From SZUA-442 sp963759175 (GTDB lineage Bacteria > Actinomycetota > Acidimicrobiia > Spongiisociales > UBA5794), in contig CAVWXP010000015.1 of NCBI GenBank assembly GCA_963759175.1, positions 372,001-436,000 of the forward strand: DNA of 64,000 nt. Direction: 5' to 3'. The notes beneath the pieces were generated by a model. That model was given only the letters and a program-made list of their open reading frames with translations. It was not told the origin of the DNA and did not search any database. The number at the start of each line of letters is the position of its first letter. Position 1 is the first letter of the stretch. Position numbers and translations under genes: made by a program. Of this stretch, positions 40,686 to 49,257 are shown piece after piece.

Positions 40686-41393
40686 TTGGCGGTGTCTGCC
40701 GCCCGCGAGCGGTACCGTGATGGCGTGCAGCGACTCCTGGCTTCGATGGGCGAGACGGATTGCGAGGCATTCGGCTCGGGATGGCTGGCCCAACCGGTCA
40801 ATGCCCTCTCGAGCCTCGCCTTCACGGTGGTCGGCGTGGCCATGATCGGGTGGGCTCGTTCCACCTCCGGACCCGAACGCGTCGTTCGGTGGGGATTCAT
40901 CATCGGGATGGTCACCACCGGTATCGGCAGCTTCCTCTTCCACGGGCCCCAGACATCCGGCAGCCAGTTTCTGCACGACATCACCTTCCTCGTGACGGTG
41001 GCGATCCTCGCCGTGGCCAACCTCGGTGCGGGGTTCCGTTGGGCATCAACGACCGCCTGGGCGGTGATCGCGGTCTTCACGGTGGCGACGGTCGTCGCAC
41101 TCGTCGTCTCACCAGGCGTCACGAACGTGATCACCGGCATCGCCGTGGTCCTGCTCGTGGCAGGAGACCTCACGGTGCGCCGTGTGGGCACCGTCTCGAC
41201 GACCTGGTTCGCCGTGGCGATGGTCGCTCTGGCGGTGGCCCTGGCGTTCCTCGTGCTCGGGAGGACGGGCAACCTGCTGTGTGATCCCGAGTCGATGATC
41301 CAGGGCCACGGACTGTGGCACCTCTTCGGTGCCGTGGCGCTCGGTGCCTATGCCGTCGCCACCGGTGACGCCAGGATGGGGAGGAACACATGA
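40686..41393 (+). CDS. CREST superfamily membrane hydrolase (ceramidase-like)
   Basis: A seven-helix membrane protein. Zinc-ligand motifs of the CREST (alkaline ceramidase/PAQR/Per1) superfamily are visible: TGIGSFLFHGPQTSGSQFLH then D, and a C-terminal QGHGLWHLFGAVAL. A metal-dependent lipid amidase activity is inferred. The start is ambiguous: TTG 40686 has GAAGG six bases upstream, while GTG 40725 and ATG 40746 lack one; I use TTG. The stop overlaps the next gene's ATG (ATGA). Confidence 0.75.
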   Translation: MAVSAARERYRDGVQRLLASMGETDCEAFGSGWLAQPVNALSSLAFTVVGVAMIGWARSTSGPERVVRWGFIIGMVTTGIGSFLFHGPQTSGSQFLHDITFLVTVAILAVANLGAGFRWASTTAWAVIAVFTVATVVALVVSPGVTNVITGIAVVLLVAGDLTVRRVGTVSTTWFAVAMVALAVALAFLVLGRTGNLLCDPESMIQGHGLWHLFGAVALGAYAVATGDARMGRNT

Positions 41394-42322
41394 TTCTCCC
41401 CACGTACGATGACGTCATCGAGGCGGCCGGACGCATCGCCGGTCACATCCACCGTACACCGGTCATCACATCGCGACAGATCGATGACCGGGCGGGGGCC
41501 TCGGTGTTCGCCAAGGCTGAAAACCTCCAGCGCGTCGGGGCATTCAAGGCCCGTGGTGCCCTCAACGCCGTCCTGTCGCTCGATGACGATGCACGACGAC
41601 GTGGCGTGGCCACGCACAGCTCGGGAAACCATGGCCAGGCGCTCGCCTATGCGGCCGCGGTGACCGGCACCACGGCGACCATCGTCATGCCCGACCATGC
41701 GCCCCGGGTCAAGGTCGATGCCGTTCGTGGCTACGGCGCCTCGATCGTGACGTGCGCACAGGCGGAACGTGAGGCCACGCTTGCATCCGTCGTCGAGGAA
41801 TCCGGCGCCACCATCGTGCACCCCTTCGACGATCCCATGGTCGTGGCCGGCCAGGGCACAGCAGCGCTCGAGCTCCTCGCAGATGTCCCGGACCTCGACG
41901 TCGTCGTGACACCCATCGGCGGCGGCGGACTCCTGTCAGGAACGTCCCTGGTGGCGCGACATCATGGCATCATTGCCATCGGCGCCGAACCCTCCGTGGT
42001 GGACGACGCCGCCCGGTCCCTCCGTGACGGCGTGCGCCATGGGCCAACCGGAGAGCTCAGCGTGGGCGACGGGCTCCTGACGGGTATCGGCGAGATCGCC
42101 TTCGCCATCCTCTCCTCGGCCGGCGTCGAGGTGATCACTGTGGATGAGGAGTCCATCCTCGAGGCCATGCGCTTCGTCGTGACACGATCGAAGTACGTGA
42201 TCGAGCCGTCTGCCGCCACAGCATTCGCTGCGGTGTTCGCACATCCGGAGGTCTTCGCCGGACGACGCATCGGCATCATCGTGTCCGGAGGAAACGTCGA
42301 CCTGGCCCGATTGGCGCCCTGA
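41390..42322 (+). CDS. threonine/serine dehydratase-like PLP enzyme
   Basis: A 310-residue fold-type II PLP enzyme. The Schiff-base Lys is in the AFKARGALNAV block, the phosphate loop is VVTPIGGGGLLSGTS, and ATHSSGNHGQALAYAA binds the substrate carboxylate. It lacks the C-terminal ACT domain of biosynthetic IlvA, so it is a catabolic threonine/serine dehydratase or serine racemase. The ATG overlaps the CREST gene stop, suggesting co-translation; any functional link, such as release or use of serine from sphingolipid-like lipids, is only a guess. Confidence 0.88.
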   Translation: MILPTYDDVIEAAGRIAGHIHRTPVITSRQIDDRAGASVFAKAENLQRVGAFKARGALNAVLSLDDDARRRGVATHSSGNHGQALAYAAAVTGTTATIVMPDHAPRVKVDAVRGYGASIVTCAQAEREATLASVVEESGATIVHPFDDPMVVAGQGTAALELLADVPDLDVVVTPIGGGGLLSGTSLVARHHGIIAIGAEPSVVDDAARSLRDGVRHGPTGELSVGDGLLTGIGEIAFAILSSAGVEVITVDEESILEAMRFVVTRSKYVIEPSAATAFAAVFAHPEVFAGRRIGIIVSGGNVDLARLAP

Positions 42323-42332
42323 GCGGGCCGGT

Positions 42333-43115
42333 TCACACCACAGTCGACAGGTCGGTGAGCGCCCGGGCGAACGAGTTGCGGGCCTCGGCGAGGTTCCGAG
42401 ATGCCCGAACCTCGCGATTGCGGGCCTCGACCAACGCTTCGGGATCGCTTCCCTCCGAATCGGCCTTGCGATACGCCAACCGTGCCTCGGCCCTGGCATC
42501 GAGCGCATCGCGGTTCGCACGCATTGCCACCAACGTCTGTTGTGCTGCACCCTGGGAGCGGAGGTCGGGCGCATTCGCCTCCAGTGCGTAGAGGGCATCG
42601 GAGGCCTTGCCGAGGCGCTCCTGGAGCTCCGCCCACGTCTCGGCCCTCGCGGTGCCAGCGGTGGAATCCACCGACGTCGTGCCCTCGAAGGTCGCGTTTC
42701 CCCGCCACACGGCGACGTCCTCACTCATCGCGTCGTACAGCCAGCGTGCCTCCGCATACCCGGAGCGTGCCTGCGACTTCCAGGTGACCGGAGGTGGTAC
42801 GGCGGAACCGGATTTCGATCCGCGAGCGACCAAGGCACTGATCAGCACCACGAGACCGATACCGACGAGGATGAGGATCCACCACGGGGTTTCCTCGGCG
42901 TCGTCCTCCGCGAGGGTCGTGTCGGTGACCTCGGTCGTCTCGGGAGCCTCCGTCGTCTCGGGAGCCTCCGTCGTCTCGGGAGCCTCCGTCGTCTCGGGAG
43001 CCTCCGTCGAGGTCGTGCTGTCCCCGGCTCCGTCGGTGGTGGTCGGCAACGACCCATCACATGCAGCCACCGCGATGGTGATGAGGAGCAGTCCTGCGGC
43101 CAGCCGTTGCATCAT
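42333..43115 (-). CDS. lipobox-containing, repeat-stalk membrane protein of unknown function
   Basis: 260 residues. Order: signal peptide with lipobox (RLAAGLLLITIAVAAC), a Thr/Glu/Pro stalk with four exact EAPETT repeats, a membrane helix (PWWILILVGIGLVVLISALV), then about 150 residues of charged helices (RSGYAEARWLYDAM, QERLGKASDALYALEANAPD, VEARNREVRASRNLAEARNS). If the Cys is lipidated, the stalk is outside and the helical domain inside. No family recognised. Start at ATG 43115 or 43112 behind GGGGGG. It converges with the dehydratase gene. Confidence 0.7.
   Translation of the reverse strand: MMQRLAAGLLLITIAVAACDGSLPTTTDGAGDSTTSTEAPETTEAPETTEAPETTEAPETTEVTDTTLAEDDAEETPWWILILVGIGLVVLISALVARGSKSGSAVPPPVTWKSQARSGYAEARWLYDAMSEDVAVWRGNATFEGTTSVDSTAGTARAETWAELQERLGKASDALYALEANAPDLRSQGAAQQTLVAMRANRDALDARAEARLAYRKADSEGSDPEALVEARNREVRASRNLAEARNSFARALTDLSTVV
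42937..43008 (-). repeat. four exact 18-bp tandem repeats in a coding stalk
   Basis: The 18-bp unit (forward strand GTCTCGGGAGCCTCCGTC) is repeated four times without a mismatch, in frame, giving EAPETT-type hexapeptides in the stalk of the 42333-43115 protein. Perfect identity at DNA level suggests recent expansion or gene conversion by slippage. Confidence 0.95.
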
Positions 43116-43203
43116 GGAACCCCCCGGGATCGACCGTCGCATCGTATCACCGTCCCTGCGCGCCTCGTCACCGGGGCTGGGGCCGTTCAGCTCCGATGCG
43201 CCA

Positions 43204-44397
43204 TCACATCTGACCGGGGGACCAGTCGGTCAGTCTGAAGGTCTTGCGGGTGGCGATGGCATCGGCCAGGACCGCGGCCGGTACCCGCCCGGCACTCCGG
43301 TCGATCTGGCCCTGCCCTGCTGCCGTGGCCACGGGCTGGCCCTCCGACAGGTCGCACACCTCCCTGGCCCGCGCCGAGATCTCGGCGGTGCCGATGGCCC
43401 GTGCACGATCGATGATGTCCTCCTTCGCCATGCCGACGAGCGGTCGCAGGATCGGGATCGTCGAGGCCGCGGAGACCGCGGTGAGATGCGGCAGGGTCTG
43501 CGACGAGACCTGGCCGAGCGAATCCCCCGTGACCAGAGCGATCGTCGACGACTCCTCGGCGATGGCCGAGGCCGCCTGGGCCATCATGACCTTGAGCGTG
43601 ATCTGGCGCATGTGCGGATCGACGTCTGCGAACAGCGCGTCCTTCACCGGCTGGAACTCCACGAGGTGCACCGTCGGCTGGGAACCATGGCCCCATCCGT
43701 CCCACAGTTCGCGTGCAACCGCGAGCGCGTGGTCGGACTGAGCACAGTTCAGAGAGAAGTGCACGAAATCGACGGGACTCCCCCGAGACATGACCATCCA
43801 TGCCGCCACCACGGAGTCGAATCCTCCCGACAGGAGGCACAGTGACCGTTCCTGGGTTCCGAGGGGTAGACCTCCCGCCCCACGGACGTGGTCCGCGACG
43901 AGATAGGCGCGATCATCGAGCACGGTCACATTGACCGTGACCTCCGGCGACACGAGGTCGACCGTGCCCCCTGCCTCCACGAGGAGGCGTCCGGCGAGGA
44001 CCGCCAGGTCCGGCGAACGCCAGGCATGGGCCCCACGACGACGAGCTCGCACGGCAAAGGTCGACCCGGCCACCCGCGCAGCCTGATGGGTCGCGACCGA
44101 GGCTGCGAGGTCCTCGAGCGTCGTGAAGGGCACCTCCTCGACGTGATCGATCGACGCAACACCGAACACTCTGCGAAGGCGCTCGACGACGAGGGGAGCC
44201 GAGGCGGCCGGGGTTGCAACACGATATCGGTGGGTACCGATGCGGTCGATGGTGGCTGGTGTTTCCGGGAGGCTGAGGGCGTCGCCCACGTTGTTCCGCA
44301 CGCGGGAGATCAACTTCTTCTGCGTGCGGCGAGACTTCAGGAAGACGTCGCCGGACAGCGTCACGTGGAGTGTCGCCACGTCGTCACCGAGGTCCAT
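43204..44397 (-). CDS. thiI: tRNA 4-thiouridine synthase ThiI
   Basis: A 397-residue enzyme that thiolates U8 of tRNA and, in many bacteria, feeds sulfur to thiamine synthesis. It has an N-terminal ferredoxin-like/THUMP region (LHVTLSGDVFLKSRRTQKKL, TFAVRARRRGAHAW) and a PP-loop adenylation domain with LCLLSGGFDSVVAAWMVM; the GDSLGQVSSQTLPHLTAVSA stretch is diagnostic. The C-terminal rhodanese domain is absent, as in many actinobacteria. ATG at 44397 overlaps the upstream DUF389 gene by 37 bp, more than usual, so either end may be shorter. Confidence 0.92.
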   Translation of the reverse strand: MDLGDDVATLHVTLSGDVFLKSRRTQKKLISRVRNNVGDALSLPETPATIDRIGTHRYRVATPAASAPLVVERLRRVFGVASIDHVEEVPFTTLEDLAASVATHQAARVAGSTFAVRARRRGAHAWRSPDLAVLAGRLLVEAGGTVDLVSPEVTVNVTVLDDRAYLVADHVRGAGGLPLGTQERSLCLLSGGFDSVVAAWMVMSRGSPVDFVHFSLNCAQSDHALAVARELWDGWGHGSQPTVHLVEFQPVKDALFADVDPHMRQITLKVMMAQAASAIAEESSTIALVTGDSLGQVSSQTLPHLTAVSAASTIPILRPLVGMAKEDIIDRARAIGTAEISARAREVCDLSEGQPVATAAGQGQIDRSAGRVPAAVLADAIATRKTFRLTDWSPGQM

Positions 44398-46085
44398 GGG
44401 CCTGAGACTACGCGCGCTCCGGGCGCTTCCGCAGGATCGACCGGCGCCGCGGTCAGGATCATCGATTGTCGCTGGTGACCACCGTCGAGGGGAAGTACTC
44501 GACCCTCACCACTCACGTCGATGCCGAGTGAGCCCTCCAGGGCCGCCTCGAGTTCGGCGACGTCTGGCAGGTCGCCTTCGCCCGAGACCCGTACGTCCAC
44601 CTCGCCACCGGATATGGTCGTGCGATCGATCTCCAATCCCGGCTCGTCGGCGAGCCACTCCTCGACGTCCTCCTGCGTTGCAGCCTGTCGGGACGCCGAT
44701 GCGAGGATGCCTTCGGACGTGAACGCAAGCGGGATGACGATGATGATGGCGCCGAGGACGACCGTCAGTGCGACGGTGCGCATCTTCTCGTGGCTCTCCC
44801 GGAGTCGGGCGAACGAGGTGAGGCCGGTGACGAGGAACACCAGGGCCCCGACGAGGATGATCGACACGAGGTTCGTGGCGAACAGCAAGAACGCGCCGAG
44901 CGCATCCTGGAACGCTCCTGCCTGGAGCATGATGCCGACCACGCCCAGGGGTGGCACCAGGGCCACGGCGATCGCGACGCCTGTGATCGATGAGGACACG
45001 CGCCGGTCGACGGTGGCATACGCACCCGCCGCTCCCGCTGCGATGGCGATGAGCAGGTCGATGAGCGTGGGATTGACCCGCGAGAGGATCTGCGAGTTCG
45101 TGGTCAGGGGCACCAGTTGGGGTGTCCACACGGTGACGACCCATGCCACGGCGATCGCCACCGCCACGCCCCCGACCACCGTCGCAAAGGAGGCAGCAAC
45201 ACGACGCATCCATCCGTTCACGATGGCAGCGCTGAGGCCCATGATCGGTGTCATGAGGGGGGCGACGAGCATGGCGCCGATCACGACGGCCGTCGAGTCG
45301 GCGAGAACTCCGAGGGTGGCGATGATCACCGACAGGACGAGCAGGGTCCAGAACCCCACCTTCTTCAGGGTGGAATCCGGTTCCTCGAAGTACAGGCTGT
45401 CGACGAGTTCGGCTCGGACATCGTCGCCGGTGTCGCGTTGGCGGAACCATCGCAGGATGATGCCGCCGAGTTCGGCCGAACCGAGGTTCTGGTCCTCGGG
45501 GTTGGTGACGCCGAACGAGATCACGACGGCGCCGGCCCCGATGGCAGCCACCGCGACGATGATCAACAGGGCGGACACGAGGGCGGCGGGAACCGCGAAC
45601 ATGGAGATACCGGCGGCGATGAAGATGAGGCCGCGCACGATGTCGAAGATCCAGCTCCCCTCGGTGCCGCGTTCCTGGAGGCCTCCGATCAGGATGAGGA
45701 CGCCTCGGACCGCAACCAGCAATCCGCCAACCTGGATGAGGAACCGGATACCGGCGCCTGCCCAAACGACGAGCGCCACACCGATGAGGATGGTCGCGAT
45801 CCCGACCGCTATGCCGCGCCACGACGGGCGGGGCGCCCGAAGGTCGGCCCACAGGTCGGTGACACCGAGCACGATGAGCGTCCCGGCGAGGACGAATCGC
45901 AGAACGAACGTCGACGCATCGGGGAAGGCGAGGAAGACGAGTCCTCCTGCGACCAGCGTCATGCCTCGCAGCGTCGCTGGATTGAACCACCGATCCGTCC
46001 ACTCGAAGCCGGGCGGATCTGCGTGTGGGGCGGAACCTTCGGACGGTTCCATGCCGCGGTCCGTTGCTTCCTCGTCAGCGCCCAT
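44361..46085 (-). CDS. DUF308(HdeD-like)-DUF389 fusion membrane protein
   Basis: 574 residues. The first half (about residues 35-200) has six short membrane helices with HdeD/DUF308 character (GGLVFLAFPDASTFVLRF, VRGLIFIAAGISMFAVPAAL). The second half is a DUF389 domain: LGVLADSTAVVIGAMLVAPL then MTPIMGLSAAIV, and further helices with VPPLGVVGIMLQAG. A C-terminal soluble BON-like tail follows. DUF389 proteins are uncharacterised membrane proteins; the fused HdeD part is linked with acid stress elsewhere. The start ATG 46085 lacks a clear ribosome binding site; ATG 46052 is possible. The tail overlaps thiI. Confidence 0.82.
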   Translation of the reverse strand: MGADEEATDRGMEPSEGSAPHADPPGFEWTDRWFNPATLRGMTLVAGGLVFLAFPDASTFVLRFVLAGTLIVLGVTDLWADLRAPRPSWRGIAVGIATILIGVALVVWAGAGIRFLIQVGGLLVAVRGVLILIGGLQERGTEGSWIFDIVRGLIFIAAGISMFAVPAALVSALLIIVAVAAIGAGAVVISFGVTNPEDQNLGSAELGGIILRWFRQRDTGDDVRAELVDSLYFEEPDSTLKKVGFWTLLVLSVIIATLGVLADSTAVVIGAMLVAPLMTPIMGLSAAIVNGWMRRVAASFATVVGGVAVAIAVAWVVTVWTPQLVPLTTNSQILSRVNPTLIDLLIAIAAGAAGAYATVDRRVSSSITGVAIAVALVPPLGVVGIMLQAGAFQDALGAFLLFATNLVSIILVGALVFLVTGLTSFARLRESHEKMRTVALTVVLGAIIIVIPLAFTSEGILASASRQAATQEDVEEWLADEPGLEIDRTTISGGEVDVRVSGEGDLPDVAELEAALEGSLGIDVSGEGRVLPLDGGHQRQSMILTAAPVDPAEAPGARVVSGPWTSVTTWRHST

Positions 46086-46162
46086 GGGGGCAATCTAGCG
46101 AAGGCACGCTCGGAGACCGTGACGCCGCCCGTCATGGCGTGTGGACTGTGTGCCCGGTGCGC

Positions 46163-47359
46163 TCAGGTGAAGATCACGAAGCGCCGCTTACCGACCTGGG
46201 TCGTCCTACCGATGATGAGCGACCGCGCAACGGATTCGGTCTCCACGCGGACGCCTTCGATCTTGACAGCGCCCTGGTTGATGAGCCGGCGGGCCTCGGA
46301 GTTCGATGGCGCGAGACCTGCCGCCGAGAGGGCTCCCGGGAGCCATACCGGATCCTCGTCGGGAGCGAGCGCGTGCTCGTCGACATCCGTCGGTGCTTCG
46401 CCCCGGCGGAAGACGCGATCGAACGCCGCTTCGGCCTCGGCACCAGCGCCATCTCCCCAATAGCGGTCCGCGATGCGTCTTGCGAGTGCTCGCTTCGCCT
46501 CCCCTGGATGGAGGGTGCCGCTCTCGAGGCCGGCCGTGATCTCGGCAGCCTCCGAGGGATCCGCACCGGCAGCCAGGCGGTACCACTGCGGCATCGCATC
46601 GTCAGGGATCGACATCGTCTTGCCGAACATCTCGCTTGCATCGTCGCGGACCGAGATGTAGTTGCCGAGCGACTGTGACATCTTGTGGACTCCATCTGTC
46701 CCGACGAGGAGCGGAGCCGTGACGATGGACTGGGGCGGTTGCCCTGCTCGTTCCTGGAGATCGCGCCCCATCAGGAGGTTGAGGAGTTGATCGCTTCCTC
46801 CGATCTCGACATCGGCCTCGACCGCCACCGAATCGGTACCTTGGAGCAGCGGGTACAGGAGTTCGACCATCGAGATCGGTTCCTGTTCGCGCCAGCGTTT
46901 CGCGAAGTCCTCGCGGTCCATGATCCGTGATACGGTGACCTGCGAAGTCAGCTCGAGGACATCGTGCATGTCCATGGTGCCGAGCCATTCCGAGTTCCGA
47001 CGGATCTCGAGGTTGTCGTCCCTCAGCAGGGACAGCACGGTCGGGAGGCATGAATCGGCGTAGGCATTCACCTCGTCGTTGGACAGGCGCTTGCGTGTGG
47101 CGACCTTGCCCGACGGATCGCCGACCTGTGCCGTGAAGTCACCGAGGATCAGCACGGCGGTGTGCCCCTCGTCCTGGAAGGCGCGCAACAGATCGAACAC
47201 CACCGCCCAGCCGAGCGTGACGTCGGGAGCGGTGGGATCGATGCCCAGCTTGACCCGCAGCGGTCGTCCTTCGCCGAGCTGGCGTTCGAGGGCGCCCTCA
47301 GGCAGGGCGACATCCGCCGTGCGCATGATGCGTGCGAGCTGGTCCTTCGGATCTCTCAT
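46163..47359 (-). CDS. tyrS: tyrosyl-tRNA synthetase with divergent signature motifs
   Basis: 398 residues. Charges tRNA-Tyr. The class I fold is clear: KLGIDPTAPDVTLGWAVVFD at residues 38-57, LILGDFTAQVGDPSG, an IGGSDQLLNLLMGRDLQ block and the C-terminal S4 domain (EARRLINQGAVKIEGVRV). The HIGH motif reads TLGW (48-51) and the KMSKS motif KMSQS (226-230). Loss of both His in HIGH is unusual for a housekeeping enzyme; the KMSQS change is milder. No second tyrS is in the window. ATG at 47359; the C-terminal RFVIFT end is intact. Confidence 0.93.
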   Translation of the reverse strand: MRDPKDQLARIMRTADVALPEGALERQLGEGRPLRVKLGIDPTAPDVTLGWAVVFDLLRAFQDEGHTAVLILGDFTAQVGDPSGKVATRKRLSNDEVNAYADSCLPTVLSLLRDDNLEIRRNSEWLGTMDMHDVLELTSQVTVSRIMDREDFAKRWREQEPISMVELLYPLLQGTDSVAVEADVEIGGSDQLLNLLMGRDLQERAGQPPQSIVTAPLLVGTDGVHKMSQSLGNYISVRDDASEMFGKTMSIPDDAMPQWYRLAAGADPSEAAEITAGLESGTLHPGEAKRALARRIADRYWGDGAGAEAEAAFDRVFRRGEAPTDVDEHALAPDEDPVWLPGALSAAGLAPSNSEARRLINQGAVKIEGVRVETESVARSLIIGRTTQVGKRRFVIFT

Positions 47360-47395
47360 GGCGCCCGAGGGTAGACAGCAGGTCGACCGCAGCGT

Positions 47396-47944
47396 TCACG
47401 TTCCCGCAACGAATCGCCACGGGCGGTCGGTGGCCCTGGAGATCCCGATGCGCGGCGTGGCGGTGATGCTCTCGGGCCCCGGACCAGGTCGGAGGCGGAT
47501 CACGTCATCGTCGATCGGGAGACCCGAGTGGTCCGTGGACAGCCCGAGCGCTTGCCCGAGTTTGCCGGGTCCATCCGCCAGGTGTGTGTCCCTGCCGCGA
47601 CGAACCTCCATGACATCGATGCCGGCGATCGGGATCCCCGCCCGCAGCAGCACGGCGCCTGCCGTCGCCTCGGTGCCGGTGACCACGTTGACACAGTCGT
47701 GGATGCCATAGCTGCGATAGACGTAGATCACGCCACCTGGCTCGAACATCGGCGCAGTTCGTGGTGTCTTGCCCCGGAATGCATGTGAGGCGGGGTCGTC
47801 CTCTCCCAGGTACGCCTCCACTTCGGTCAACCTGACCGTCGTGCGGACACCATCGACGCGAGTGGAGAACGACCAGCCGAGGAGCAGTGGTGCAACCTCG
47901 ACGGCATTCCCGAGCAGAACGCCCAGCATCGGATCGATAGGCAC
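47396..47944 (-). CDS. 3-methyladenine (alkyladenine) DNA glycosylase, AAG/Mpg family
   Basis: Excises alkylated purines in base-excision repair. 182 residues with the family landmarks TEVEAYLGEDDPASHAFRGK, TPRTAPMFEPGGVIYVYRSY, GIHDCVNVVTG, VLLRAGIP and DGPGKLGQALGL; the catalytic Glu is in TEVEAY. GTG at 47944. It sits 36 bp downstream of the tyrS start region on the same strand as tyrS but upstream of it; a shared transcript is possible. Confidence 0.93.
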   Translation of the reverse strand: MPIDPMLGVLLGNAVEVAPLLLGWSFSTRVDGVRTTVRLTEVEAYLGEDDPASHAFRGKTPRTAPMFEPGGVIYVYRSYGIHDCVNVVTGTEATAGAVLLRAGIPIAGIDVMEVRRGRDTHLADGPGKLGQALGLSTDHSGLPIDDDVIRLRPGPGPESITATPRIGISRATDRPWRFVAGT

Positions 47945-48093
47945 AACCGCATGGTATTCCTCGACCGAGGCGGGATTCGTGCGGCGCCGCGTTGTGCTCG
48001 TTCGCAGGCATCGCGTCCAGGCCGGGTACCTCTAGTCTCCGCCAGTGGTGGACGGAAGGTCGCGTCCTGTGAGTGGCGCGTGGGAGGCCGATG

Positions 48094-49032
48094 ATGGTGA
48101 TGGCCCTTGCGGCGGTGGTTGCCGGGATCGCCGTCCTGGCCATCTCCGCAGACCAGTTCGTCGTTGGCGCAGCGAGGGTCGCACTGCTCCGACGCGTACC
48201 GTCACTGGTCGTCGGGGTCGTGATCATCGGGTTCGGGACGAGTACACCCGAGCTCCTGGTCTCGGCCCTCGCTGCGCTCCGCGGGGAACCCGAGATCGCT
48301 GTCGGGAACATCGTGGGATCGAACATCGCGAACCTGTCGCTCGTGCTCGGCGTTGGAGCCGTGATCGTTCCCCTGGTGATCGCCTCCTCGACGGTGAGAC
48401 GCGAGGCACCGCTCGTCGTGGGAGCCATGGTCCTCTTCGCCGCCACGACCTGGGACGGGGATCTCGGTACCGTCGACGGTCTCATTCTGCTGACAGCGAT
48501 GACCATGTCCATCGTGTTCGTCCTGCGCGGGCCGACACCCGATACCCTCGCTGCAGACGTGGTCGACCTCTCCCAGCCGGAGAGCCATCGGCTGGGCATC
48601 GAAGCCGGTCGAACGATCGTCGGCCTCGTGGGGACCGTTGCCGCCGCCCAGGTGTTGTTGTGGGGAGCGGTCGAGATGGCGTCGATCGTCGGATTGTCCT
48701 CCGGGTTCGTGGGAGCGACGCTCGTCGCGATCGGGACCTCGCTGCCGGAACTGGTCACGGTCATCCAATCGGCACGTCGACGCGAGACGGACCTGATCAT
48801 CGGGAACCTCCTGGGGTCCAACCTGTTCAATGCACTCGCCGTGGGTGGTGTGGTCGGCGTGGTTGGCGCCGCCGACATCGACGCTCCACGACTGATGGCC
48901 GTCGGCCTGCCGGCAACGATCGTCGTAGCGCTGGCTGCCGCTGTGGCCATGGGTTCGGGCCACGCCGTGAGTCGGCGCGAAGGCGTGCTCCTCATGGTCG
49001 CCTACCTCGTTCTCGTCGCGCTCCTGCTGTGA
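48094..49032 (+). CDS. calcium/sodium antiporter, CaCA superfamily
   Basis: 312 residues, about ten membrane helices. Two inverted alpha-repeats hold the ion site: GFGTSTPELLVSALAALRGE then PEIAVGNIVGSNIANLSLVL, and VAIGTSLPELVTVIQSARRR then TDLIIGNLLGSNLFNALAVG. The Glu residues (TPEL, LPEL) and Asn-Ser motifs are intact. Exchange of Ca2+ or H+ for Na+ is inferred from YrbG-like proteins. ATG at 48094 has GGGAGG six bases upstream; GTG 48073 and ATG 48091 are possible. Confidence 0.9.
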   Translation: MVMALAAVVAGIAVLAISADQFVVGAARVALLRRVPSLVVGVVIIGFGTSTPELLVSALAALRGEPEIAVGNIVGSNIANLSLVLGVGAVIVPLVIASSTVRREAPLVVGAMVLFAATTWDGDLGTVDGLILLTAMTMSIVFVLRGPTPDTLAADVVDLSQPESHRLGIEAGRTIVGLVGTVAAAQVLLWGAVEMASIVGLSSGFVGATLVAIGTSLPELVTVIQSARRRETDLIIGNLLGSNLFNALAVGGVVGVVGAADIDAPRLMAVGLPATIVVALAAAVAMGSGHAVSRREGVLLMVAYLVLVALLL

Positions 49033-49053
49033 CGGCAGAACCGCACCGCAGTG

Positions 49054-49083
49054 GTGGGGCCGGGCCTCCGGAGGTCGGGCCAC
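49054..49083. terminator. inverted repeat between convergent CaCA and pheT genes
   Basis: A GC-rich hairpin: GTGG...CC at the left pairs with GGGCCAC at the right around the palindrome CCTCCGGAGG. It lies 22 bp after the CaCA stop and 175 bp before the pheT stop on the opposite strand. No U-tract. The rest of 49084-49257 contains no gene I can support. Confidence 0.35.
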
Positions 49084-49257
49084 GGCGGCGTCGAACGTCT
49101 CGAGCGTGCGGCGCCTACGAGGGCTTGCGCAGAACCCGCGTCATCGTCGGCCCACCGGGCGTCGAGGAGCCGTGCGCGGTGGTTGCCGGACGACGGCGAT
49201 GGACCGACGGACGTGGCTCGGTGAGCCGAGTCGCTCGGTGCTTCGCTCGCGTCGTCG

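Noticed and set aside
42937..43008. Tandem repeats as a CRISPR array
   Set aside because: The repeats are directly adjacent with no spacers, in frame, and code for a protein stalk.
49033..49257. Small open frames between the CaCA and pheT genes
   Set aside because: They are short, arginine/serine-rich shadow frames without ribosome binding sites or motifs; only a hairpin is retained.
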